Made by a program: the position numbers and the translations under genes. 64,000 nt of DNA from Aplectana chamaeleonis (Eukaryota > Nematoda > Chromadorea > Rhabditida > Cosmocercidae): assembly GCA_029168955.1 (NCBI GenBank), contig JAPDOI010000021.1, positions 2,530,501-2,594,500 of the forward strand, read 5' to 3'. This document shows positions 31,290 to 40,782 of the stretch, piece after piece. Every line of letters begins with the position of its first letter. Within the stretch, counting starts at the first letter, position 1. Below the pieces are notes generated by a model that was not told the origin of the DNA, ran no database searches, and was given only the letters and a program-made list of their open reading frames with translations.

Positions 31290-32330
31290 CAAGTCCGAAA
31301 AAAGTTCTATCCAGCCAACTCAAGAGATCGAACGAGAAATGAGAATTCCAGTAAAATACACCTTACGAGGCGACACTTTCTTCGAAAACATATCTATAAA
31401 TCATAAAGTCATATCTATAAATCATTACAATGTCGGAGAATGTTTATCTTGAAAATGCGTTACGAAAACATGGGTATTTGAGTAGCTACTGTACATGTTG
31501 TTCAAAAAATTGCGGATTAAAACGAAAACAGGACTTTCTTATCAATGCCAGCTTGATGGTCGAAGTGAAGATGATTCATCATTTGAACCTAACTGTAGCA
31601 TTCACTCAGGCAAACTAGGGATCGGAGCGTCGCCGAATGCGTCAGATATGGATCGGGCTGGCAGACAGCCGGTGCACCGGCAGAGAAAGCGAGCGCTGGC
31701 TTTCGAATTGCATACTGTGCGAGCGCAGGCCATCGGCCTGCAGCGTTATCAACATGTCAGCGCGAATGCAATCACGTCATTGATCAGCAAATTCTAGAGC
31801 ATTGCCTGGAGCAGAGGCAGCAAAAGTGACAGCAGGGGCACCTAAAAAGTGCCGGAGCAGAGGCACTGAACGCAGCTGCAGGGGCACCGAAGTCAGCAGA
31901 AGGGGGGAACGACTCCGCCCACTTTGGCTGTCAGAGCCCACGTCCTCGACCGCTCCGACGGCTGTCGGACGGGGCTCCGATCCTCAGTTTTCCTGAGCGT
32001 ACGATGCTAACCTGCCACCAACTCAGAGCTTTACTAAGAGTCCTTACGATCAACTATCGAGAACCCCTATAGTGCCTATAGTGCACAAAAATGTAAAATT
32101 TAAGATCAACGGAAAGAAAAGTTTTTAAGTTCTGTGATTATTTTTGGATTCATTGCTAATCTAGCGATTGCATAGGGCTCTTGGACATTGCAACAGGCAG
32201 ATTGCGAAGACGCTGGAACTAACATAATTCTCCTTTCATAGATAAAGCTTGCTGTTGTCTGTATGATAGCTAGATAGGTACATTCGAATCCTTCCATAAG
32301 GAAGTTATTGGTTTTACTTTCATCGTACGA
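31290..32330. other. No gene seen
   Basis: Between element C and the lipase 3' end. The section 31,800-31,990 is GC-rich with repeated GGAGCAGAGGCA and CAGGGGCACC words. Short open frames show no recognisable domain. Confidence 0.45.
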
Positions 32331-32336
32331 AAACAT

Positions 32337-32342
32337 TTATTA
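32337..32342 (-). promoter_or_regulatory. Polyadenylation signal of the lipase gene
   Basis: AATAAA on the minus strand, 24 bases after the stop codon at 32,367-32,369. Confidence 0.65.
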
Positions 32343-32366
32343 TTTAATTAACAACATTAAAGCAAT

Positions 32367-32992
32367 TCAAACAACAACATGGTTTCTAATCATTGCTAGT
32401 TGCACGGAATGTGTGCTGTGGAATGTGTCGTCATGATTCAAATTGTCAAAAACTTTTTCACCCAGTTGACCGGCGATTTGAGAAGTGATCTCAAATTGAA
32501 ATTAATAGTAAAACGCAAGCGAAAAAACCGAAAAGGTATCACACGCATAGTGGAACTATACAAGGATAAACATACCCTGCCGCAAACAGTGTGTCCGACG
32601 ATTTGATCTTTCTTTGAATATATTGTGAAAATGTGTTGACCTTCATACCCTGCCTGACGGTTTATATCCTGGAAGAGAACTTTTGAAGTAGCAAAAGAAA
32701 ATGATTTTTGCGGCGTTGTCTTCGATGTACCTGAAGGAACTCGCTTTCATTGGGGCACATTCCTGAATAGAGGCCAGTCACTTGGTTGCAGACTGGTATC
32801 ACACTAAGCACACATCCAGGAATCGCCACACCTCCGATCTGTAAAAGTTTTCTGTTCTTGGTACAGAGGTTGGTGGGCATCGTCCGTGTACCTGTAGTGA
32901 TATGCCATGATTGGGACCAGCAACTCCCACGAAGGTGTCTATAAACTTCGTCAGTGGACCGCCGAGATGTTCCCCCGAGTCAACACATCGAC
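32367..32992 (-). CDS. Class 2 (EstA/LipA-type) lipase, last four exons, 5' partial
   Basis: Minus-strand exons 32992-32892, 32838-32731, 32668-32576 and 32489-32367 join in frame with GT-AG introns. They encode CVDSGEHLGGPLTKFIDTF, VGVAGPNHGISLQ, then PVCNQVTGLYSGMCP, DINRQAGYEGQHIFTIYS, SKKDQIVGHTVCG and TSQIAGQLGEKVF. The order and motifs match the nematode class 2 lipases (related to bacterial LipA). By that comparison the aspartate in SKKDQIV and the histidine in NLNHDDTF are two members of the catalytic triad. The nucleophile serine exon is not found: the next 100 bases upstream reach a MITE at 33,092-33,526 and no lipase-like exon appears beyond. Either the 5' exons are far away or the gene is truncated. 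Family members are secreted and hydrolyse lipid esters. Confidence 0.75.
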
Positions 32993-33087
32993 CTGATTGC
33001 TAATACAATTAGTGCCGACTGCCCAGAAATCGCCTGAACTCTTGAGACCCTGTCGGAAATTACTCACTGCGATGCTGGTCATAAGGC

Positions 33088-33530
33088 TTAAAGGCATCGT
33101 ACACGCAGAAAACCGTATATTGTTTTTTATGTTTTGTGTAGCCTGGCATCTCTAGTGAACGAAAATATCAAAAGGGCCCTTAAAAACCTTCTTTTTAAGC
33201 AAAATTCAGTCTGAGCACACTTTCAAATTAAATTTAAATTTCACCCCAAAATCGTTTTTGAGGTTTTGGAGACCTCGTTACTGTCATTTTCGAAGTTTTT
33301 CTGCATGTGGATTTTGTACCGTAACTGTTTTTTATGTTGCTTGACGGTAGCATCAACATTCAATGAAAATCTGATAGATGACTGGTGAGAACTGGTGGCG
33401 GTTCCTCATCTTTAACCCCTTTAAACCTCATACCCCTACGTTTTTGACGCGCCGAAGTTTAATAGTGTGGTCTACTGGGCTATTAAGTCTGAAAAATGAA
33501 AATTGGTTTTCAGCGCGAGCGATGCCTTAA
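33088..33530. mobile_element. TTAA-flanked MITE, family A, copy 2
   Basis: TTAA at 33088-33091 and 33527-33530. Ends AGGCATCGTACACGCAGAAA and, inward from the right, GGCATCGCTCGCGCTGAAAA. Same family as 8,742-9,306. It lies directly upstream of the visible lipase exons. Confidence 0.7.
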
Positions 33531-33705
33531 ACACTAACAATCTAAAAGCCGAGAAACTTCAGCAGGCTAGCAGGGTCAAGCAACCCGTTGGATAAAATGT
33601 GTCCATTGTTGCGACCCCTCTATTAGGTGCGAAGCTTTTCCACCCCCTTCCTACCAATAGCCCTGTTGAGTACAAAGCAGAACGCCCATTTCGCTGAAGA
33701 TTTGG

Positions 33706-34603
33706 ATGCTCGTCAAAATTGCATTTGTTCAAATAGCAAAAAAAAATAGGTTTTTGGGGGCCTTCCAATCATATACATTGCTCCTATGAGCCGTAACTCA
33801 GTAATAGAGTAGAAAAAAGCAAATCCACTTATGTAGAAAGGTAGAAAAGCGAGAAATAGAAAAATTGCCTGCTGGAAAAGGTGTAAAAATGTCGTTTTTC
33901 CCGAATAGCCTTTTCAGCCTTGGTTTTCACTTCTGGAAAGCGGCAGTCAGGCGAAAGATGTATCTACTGAATGGTTATCGAAAAGTACATTACCTGGATT
34001 TTTTTCCAAAAAAAATTTTCGCGCTTTTCTACCTCACCGCGTGCTTCCCCCATTGCCGCGAGTCCGTATGACAGAGAAAATGATTTTTTCACGATTAGGC
34101 TTGAAATCACCTCAGAATCACTTCAAACAGTTTTGCACACAGTTTCACCTTACTCAGACCCGTATGCATCCACTGAGTGGTTGTCGAAGACCAAATTAGT
34201 TGGACTTTTTCTTAAACTTTCGTTGAGGTTTTTCACTTCACCATGTGGTGAGGTGAAAAACATAGTGAGATAAGAAATCTCAAAAAAAATTGAAAAAATT
34301 CAGCTTATGTAGTTTCCGATAAGCTTTCAGCAGACACACCTTCTTTTCGACTGCCGCCTTCCAGATGTTGAATCCAAGGCTGAAAAAGCCATTCGGATAA
34401 ACGACCTTTTTACACCACTTTTTCCAAAGGGCAATTTTTTCTAGTTCTCGCTCTACTTGAGCGGCTTTGCCTTTTTCTTCTTCACTAATGGGTCTATTTT
34501 ACCAAACCACTCAGTTACGGCTTATGAGAACAATGCATATTACACTGGAAGACCCCCAAAAACTATTTCTCCCTATTAGGACAATTGCAATTTTGACGAG
34601 CAT
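33706..34603. repeat. Large foldback element with arms of about 345 bases
   Basis: ATGCTCGTCAAAATTGCA near 33,707-33,724 is mirrored by TGCAATTTTGACGAGCAT at 34,586-34,603. Moving inward the two arms stay alignable through TTTTTGGGGG, CCGTAACT, a TTTTCAGCCTTGG word and GGCGGCAGTC to about 34,050 and 34,240, with many substitutions. The spacer is about 180 bases. No target duplication or coding sense is evident. Confidence 0.75.
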
Positions 34604-34800
34604 TTAGGTAACCAGCGGTGGACGAACAGGTCTGAGCCACTCGTGGTTGTGTAAGAAACATTCTGTGGTAGAGTTGAGCTGGAACCAAAAACAAATAATT
34701 GGAAAAAAATCCGGTGGTGCGACCCCCCCCAATTTTTGAAGTTCGGCGGCTACCCCTCACTTTGAAAAATTTCCAACGTTGCTTGAACCTGCTCGCAAGC

Positions 34801-35634
34801 TTAAACGCAGTGTTCACGATAAATTTCACTCCCGATATCTCCACGGCTTACGGAAGGTCTGGTGCCCTATATAGCAAGACATGCTTAAAAAGGACACGAA
34901 AGACACGTTTTTTTAGCAAAAATAGGCCCTTTCTTGTCTACGTTGATTTTTGAGCGTGATAGAATTGACCGCTATAAAGGATGCTGCCTATCAGTGCAAT
35001 GAGGCGATCAGCTCACTTATCAGCACTTCCTTCACTTGATCATTCCTGTAATCTGAATCTTCATTTGTTCATTTCAAGGGGGGGCGGATCTGGGGCGCTG
35101 GGTGTGTCTGGGGCCCCAAAACGCTTGTTTGCAGCCGTTATTTTGCCGCTCCTGGCTCGTTTTCTACCGTTCTTTCAACACTGGCAGCCTAGGATTCTTC
35201 TCGCCTATCATTTCACTGTGGAAAGTCAGCGAGGACGATCATCGTGAAGTTCACGATAAATTATGGGTGTTCAGTTTCTTACAGATTATGATAGGTCAAG
35301 GGCTTACTGTGACAGCAGCGTCAGAAAGATATGCGAAAAGAGACAAGGAAGTACTTTTTCCGCCAAAGCTGGATCTCTTATCTTATCGACCTATTTGTCG
35401 AAGCATATTCTTCTGCTGGGCGGCTGTTTACATACTGATTCTTCTTCAGAAAGGAATAGTGTGCGGGGCGGGGTCTCCGGAAAAAGATGGAGTCTCCGGA
35501 TTTAGGGAATACCTCGTTTGGGCACTTCTAGACGGTTTTTTCGCGTTCTTTCCTCGTGATAGGCTCACTACCCAATACACCGTTAGTTCTCCTTCTCGAA
35601 AAAAGCGCCAACTTTTTCGTCGTGAACACTGCTT
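34801..35634. mobile_element. TTAA-type MITE with CAGTGTTCACG ends
   Basis: TTAA at 34801-34804, then ACGCAGTGTTCACGATAAA. The right end read inward from about 35,634 is AAGCAGTGTTCACGACGAA. The target at the right is degenerate (TCAA). Open frames within it show no known domain. Confidence 0.55.
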
Positions 35635-35740
35635 TCAAAGGATATATGCAGCAACTACAGAGGTATGATTTACACAGCACTTCAAAAGTAGGTGAAAAAA
35701 GTATCCTTCTCACATTCCAGTATTATTCCTTATTCCAGTA

Positions 35741-38143
35741 TCGGACATTCGAAGATCTAGAGCTGTGTGGGATGTCGCATTCGATTCGGATCACCGTCCA
35801 GTTCTGTTGAACTTCACTGCGGGGATTCATAAGAGGAAGCGAGGGGCTCAGCCTTTCCAGAGGATTGACATGACAAGTCTCAGAGATGAAGAGTGCAGAA
35901 GGGATTTTTGACAACGCGTTTCTATTCACATCGGAGTACGGACTAAGAAGAAACTTTGCGATGCGGATTCTTTTGTCAAGTGCATCCAGGACGCTTCGAG
36001 AGAGGCACTCCCGGCTGTACAGCCTAAGAAGAAGTTCGCCTACGTCTCAGAAGAAACAACATCTACCTACGACAGAGAATGTGCTCTCCGAACTGCAGGG
36101 AACTTCGTGGAGGAGAGGCGTCTGAGGAGGAAGTTGCGTCGGCAGCTTCAAAGTGACCGCGAGCGAGAGTGGACGTGTAGAGCTAAGGAGTTCGAGAAGG
36201 CTTGGGAGGAGAAGAATCCGAGGAAAGCCTACACGTTGCTGCGACGGTATAGCGGGAAGATGAAGAGATGTTCTCCTGTCTTGAACACTACCAATGGAGT
36301 TGCAGTTGGTGATGCGACGCTGCCAATATGGAAGGATTACTTCAGTTCACTACTGAATCGTCCAGCGCCATCAGTACCAGAGCTGCCGCATGTTCAGAGA
36401 GCACATTACGATGTCAGTGAGGAACCGCCGACTGAGTCTGAAGTTTTGGAGTGTGTCCGGAAAATGAAGAATGGAAAGGCTGGTGGAGATGACAACATCA
36501 CTGCTGAAATGCTGAAAGCTCTTCCTCCGTCTGGGATTCGTGAAATGACCAACACCATCCATGCTATATGGATGAGCGAAAGGATACCCGATTCGTGGAG
36601 ACATGCGATCATCGTACCTCTTCACAAGAAGCTATCCGTCACGGATCCTAAGAACTACAGAGGAATCTCTCTACTTCGTGTCATGTACAAGGTTTTAGAA
36701 CGTATCATTCTCGAGCGACTTATCAAACATCGTGAAAGAACGACCAGAGATGAGCAAGCCGGTTTTCGACCTGGAAGATCGACCATCGACCAAGTGTCCG
36801 TCGTGAGAAGAGTAATTGAATCGTGGCAGCGGTATTCAAAGCCATTACAGCTTGCTTTTTTGGACTTTGAAGCCGCGTTCGACTCTCCTCATCGTGATCG
36901 ATCGCTCAATGCTCTGCGAGCAGATGGAGTCCCGGAAAAGTATGTTCGGTTAATCGAGGACATGAGCAAAGGAACAACAGCAGCAGTTTGTACACCTGTC
37001 GGATTTACGTCAGCTTTCGAGGTGGAAACAGGAGTAAGGCAAGGAGCCGTTGCAGGACCTTTTCTTTTCAACTTCGCCGTTGATGACATCATGCGTAGAG
37101 TTGCAGAACAGTTTCCTACGGATGTGATCCTAACACCATCAGGACGCTCCCTTGTCGACCTGGAGTACGCCGACGACATCGTGTTATTCGCTGAAAATAA
37201 CGCAAAACTGCAAAGGATTGTGAACCTTGTTTCGAAGTATGCCGCAGCCTATGGACTTCGTCTTCGTCCCGCCAAATGCAAGAAGATGTGGGTCTCTCAG
37301 AGGCCTTCAACGGGAGTTTGTGTGGACGGACAACGTATCGAACTGGTGGAAGATTTCTGTTATTTGGGCTGTTTGCTGAAGAACGATGGTAGTTATGCAG
37401 CGGATATTCGACAACGATGTGCGAAAGCTACGTCTGCATTTAATTCTCTAACCAAGTATTTGTGGTCTACCACCATCGCGAAGGAAGTCAAGTTGCGCGT
37501 CTACCTATCCGCTATTCGCCCTATCATGATGTACGGATCGGAGACGTGGGCAGCACCGAAGACGCAGATGGAAAGGTTGGATTACACGGAGAGTAGGCTT
37601 TTTAGGCGTTTGCTTGGTTATTTCTGGCCGCGCGTATGTCATAACGAAGACCTTTACAAGGAAATCGACGCAGTACATCAACGCTTGACACGAGGGAGGT
37701 GCCAACATCTCCTAACGCCATCTCAAGCAGCAATGGAAAGTCGACTTCGACTGCTCGGGCATATACTAAGAAGAACGCCGGATCGTCTCGCACAACACGC
37801 TTTAAGAATGCTTCCAAATCCTGTCTGGAAACGGCCACCTGGGCGTAGCCGAAAGTTCTGGACGGATGTGGTTAAAGAGGATTTGAAGTCACTCGGCATC
37901 GAAAAACAGTTCAGGCGCGATGTTTCGTTTCGCAGGAAATGGAATAGTGACAGCTGGATGGAATGTGTTCAAATTATGGCTGAAGACCGTGAAAAATGGA
38001 CACGGCTGACTACTAGGACGGCACACCTCGGTGAAGATGCGGATCCTTCTCACGACAGAATCGAAATGCAGGTGAGGAACACTGTGAACGAGTTGTCTTG
38101 GGGTAGAGCGGTGACTGACTATCTCGGGTTGACTGAGGGTTAG
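35741..38143 (+). pseudogene. RTE-type endonuclease-reverse transcriptase, 5' truncated, one internal stop
   Basis: A single frame runs from about 35,741 to the TAG at 38,141-38,143, broken only by a TGA at 35,909-35,911. It begins in the last part of the APE endonuclease (FDSDHRPVLLNF), passes a basic linker (RRKLRRQLQ) and gives a complete RTE-clade RT: NGKAGGDDNITAEMLK, NYRGISLLRVMYKVLE, GFRPGRSTIDQV, FLDFEAAFDSPHR, GVRQGAVAGPFLF and LEYADDIVLF with YADD at 37,166-37,177. The thumb (FCYLGCLLKNDGSY) and the RTE C-terminal region (RPPGRSRKFWTDVVKEDL, AEDREKWTRL) follow. The remainder is remarkably intact, so the insertion is recent compared with elements A-C. Most of the endonuclease is lost by 5' truncation, the usual fate of target-primed insertions. 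Confidence 0.9.
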
Positions 38144-38399
38144 ACAGTGCTTATGGAGGTACGCAAGGATTTTCAGGGAAAGTCTCTTTCTTACAACGCT
38201 TTGGCATAGTCACAGGCAGTGAACTAATTTCATTTTTCCTTTTTGGTAATAACAACTCATTGGATTTCTTTTCTGAAATCGGGCCTCGTCGTCAGATGTT
38301 TGATATACTAGAGTCCGCGCTAGAACTCTCTAGCTCAAAACTCTAACCACTCGAAAGACTCTGAGATTAATTGCTTATCATCGGGAACCGCTGCCCTTT
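38144..38399. other. 3' flank of the RTE copy, no gene seen
   Basis: Probably includes the short 3' untranslated end of the RTE element; no poly(A) or simple-repeat tail could be fixed. Confidence 0.4.
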
Positions 38400-38833
38400 G
38401 TTCAGGCAGCGTCCATACGTTGCGAGAACGCCCGCTCTAGCTGTCCAGCGCTCCTCAGCGCTCTCCAACGCTGATGGGTGCGCGTACAGGAAGAAAGACA
38501 CCGGAAAATGCATCCTGCCTCGTGTTGATTTGATTGAAAACTCCTGACCTGGTGATCACTGCCTAGAATTGACCCATTTATCACAGTTGGGATGGCCTTG
38601 ACAGGCCTATTAGACACGAGGGCATTGGTTTTGAGGTAGATTTGGCTTTCATTGCTTGAAAAATTTAACAGACGGCTCGAAAGTGGCTGCTTCTCTCCCG
38701 AAATGGGGGTAAGAGCGAGAGAGGGCGGAAGCGTGCGAGAGCGGGCGTGAGCGACAAGCAAATTGTGTGCACTCGTAGAACATCGATTTCGCGTGATCGC
38801 GCGCCCTCGCAACGTATGAACGTTACCTCAAAG
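38400..38833. mobile_element. Foldback MITE
   Basis: CGTCCATACGTTGCGAG at 38,410-38,426 is mirrored by CTCGCAACGTATGAACG at 38,806-38,822 (16 of 17 positions). Ends beyond this are less certain. Open frames on the minus strand within it are not genes. Confidence 0.6.
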
Positions 38834-39133
38834 AAACAGTTGTGTTGCCCGCTCATCCTACGTGCGTGATCTCCGCTGATCGCCAACCAAGGAACCACGG
38901 AAGCATCGATTTCGCTGGTGGGATGACTCGGCCGGAGTACTTGTTGTTTTGTTCGTTCTCGGCTGCATTTGGTTCGTACAATCTTGATATCCTTCGCTCT
39001 TCTCACTGCCTGTTGTCAGATGAAGTCTTTCAGCATACAATTCACTTCAAGGAGTGTTCCGTTTCATAGTAGAGATTTTAGGAGTGAGAGGAGTGTTTAT
39101 GGCGAACGACCCGATGAATCGGGTCAGGAGGCA

Positions 39134-39294
39134 TACAGGCTATAAAACGGCGAAATTCACATGGCTCCTACGCGTGCTGATGCGGAACGGAGGTTAGAGA
39201 CAGTGAGAGAGCGGAGGGCAGACGGAGGCTGTGGCGTACTTTGCGCGCCGCTCGCGCCTCGAATGATGTGAATTACGACGTTTTATAAAGGGTA
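39134..39294. mobile_element. Small TA-flanked MITE (157 bp)
   Basis: TA at 39,134-35 and 39,293-94; left CAGGCTATAAAACGGCGAAA, right read inward CCCTTTATAAAACGTCGTAA, continuing to ATTCACAT on both sides. The left end resembles that of the foldback at 16,352-16,604 (CAGGCCATAAAACGGC). Confidence 0.6.
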
Positions 39295-39880
39295 AATATA
39301 CGAGAAAAAAAACAAAGTTTGACGGATACCTCCTAGGATTGCCTTTCTGGACACTGGAACACCTAGTGAAAAGGCAATTACATCTACAGCTCGGCCTGTG
39401 TAGAGTCGCGTTGCAACGATTAGAGCTCGCACCTAAAAACCGCTTAGTCAGAAGATTGCAGGGTTTCCATGATGAAACTCGTTCCCGATCTGGAACTGGA
39501 CCAAGTAATAGAGGGCTTGTTGATCGAATGCAGAGAAAGTGAGAAGCCGGGCCCAATTTGCCTGGCCAAACGTGACGTGCAGCAAGCCAGCAAAGTGAAC
39601 GAGGCGGCTTTTCGCCGCGCGCGTCGCATTGAGCCGGCCGAACTGTTCCCGGAGTCCTTTTTCTGTACATTCAAGCAAATTGAAATAGAGGTTCTAGTCT
39701 TCAAAAGTAGAGAAATAGACTGAGCGTGTGCGTTAGAAGTTGAGAAAATCTCAATACGTCAAAGCCGGAGAACACACTGCGGATGCCTGCAACTGAGGAT
39801 GTCACCTAACCCTTTGATATGGAAAATGACGTGCGAAGATGCCCAAGTTAGACTCTGTTTCATTCCAAGTGAACTCATGT
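39295..39880. other. No gene seen
   Basis: Open frames on both strands overlap in a GC-richer stretch (39,340-39,680) but none shows a known domain or clear splice sites. Confidence 0.45.
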
Positions 39881-40004
39881 TTTCGGTTATCCCAGCGCGG
39901 AGCGGTGGCTTTTTTGTCGAAACCTCCTCATCACTAGTTATATTTCACTGAGCCCCACCGCTCCGCAGCTGGTGATAATCGAGGTCACTACGGCTGTACC
40001 AGAG
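39881..40004 (+). repeat. Structured direct repeat, copy 1
   Basis: About 124 bases nearly repeated at 40,609-40,740: AGCGCGGAGCGGTGGC, CATCACTAGTTATATTTCAC, CCCACCGCTCCGC, GGTCACTACGGC, GTACCAGAG. GCGGAGCGGTGG and CCACCGCTCCGC can form a 12-bp stem. Confidence 0.75.
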
Positions 40005-40247
40005 CCTAATTGGGGTGATGGTCGCAATGTGCTCAAACCTGGAAAAGGGCGGAGGAGGAGCGAAGGGCTGTGATTGGCGGTAGCCGATATCTTCTCCATC
40101 CACTGCTTTTCGCTCCTCCTCCACCGATATCGCTGTTTGGACACATTAAGACCGCCACCCAGTTATTAAGAGTGAAAACTATTGGTGGCTGAGGCCGAAT
40201 GCATGATCTTGAAGGCATTTGCATAACCGCAAAACAGTAGATTATCG

Positions 40248-40270
40248 CTCCAGCCGCGAAGCGGCTGGAG
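40248..40270. repeat. Perfect 10-bp hairpin with 3-base loop
   Basis: CTCCAGCCGC (40,248-40,257), loop GAA, GCGGCTGGAG (40,261-40,270). It stands alone between the two direct repeats; function unknown. Confidence 0.7.
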
Positions 40271-40608
40271 AGGTTTGGTTTTGCCTAGGCCTTGTGATCA
40301 CTTACAATTTTATAAAGTAGCTTATAAAACCATTCAAACAAACTCCTTGCAGATTTCCTTCTGGATGTAAGTGAATGGGTCCAAAACACGTCACCTGTCA
40401 AAATTTGGGTCAAATCGGTTCACAAATAACAAAGTTATGAGCCCTAAAGCTTGACAAAAAATCATGGTGTGCGCCGTAGGCCGTGGGCCGTAGGCCGTCA
40501 CGCTTTCCACTCACTGCCAATGAAACTCAGGAGTAGCCACTGCCAATGATAGCAGGCGATCAATTGGGCAGGTAGGTAAGTTGGTAGGGGGTATATAAAC
40601 TCTTCCGA

Positions 40609-40740
40609 TTTCGATTATCACAGCGCGGAGCGGTAGCTTTTTCGTCGGAACCTCCATATCACTAGTTATATTTCACCGAGGCCCACCGCTCCGCTGCTGG
40701 TATTGATCGAAATCAACAGGTCACTACGGCGGTACCAGAG
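40609..40740 (+). repeat. Structured direct repeat, copy 2, abutting the satellite
   Basis: Second copy of 39,881-40,004, about 132 bases, with the same stem (GCGGAGCGGT / ACCGCTCCGC) and an outer pairing of GATTTCGAT with ATCGAAATC. The satellite begins 43 bases after it ends. Confidence 0.75.
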
Positions 40741-40782
40741 TTTACGTAGGCTGGTGAGTAATCGATTTCTAGGCCAGTGGGG

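Noticed and set aside
34981..35668. Overlapping open frames of up to 188 residues as a gene
   Set aside because: They lie inside a TTAA-type MITE and show no conserved motif.
39194..39704. Overlapping open frames on both strands
   Set aside because: Multiple frames are open simultaneously in a GC-richer stretch with no domain or splice evidence.
40248..40270. Hairpin as a bacterial-type terminator
   Set aside because: No U-tract follows, no gene precedes it, and the context is a nematode genome.
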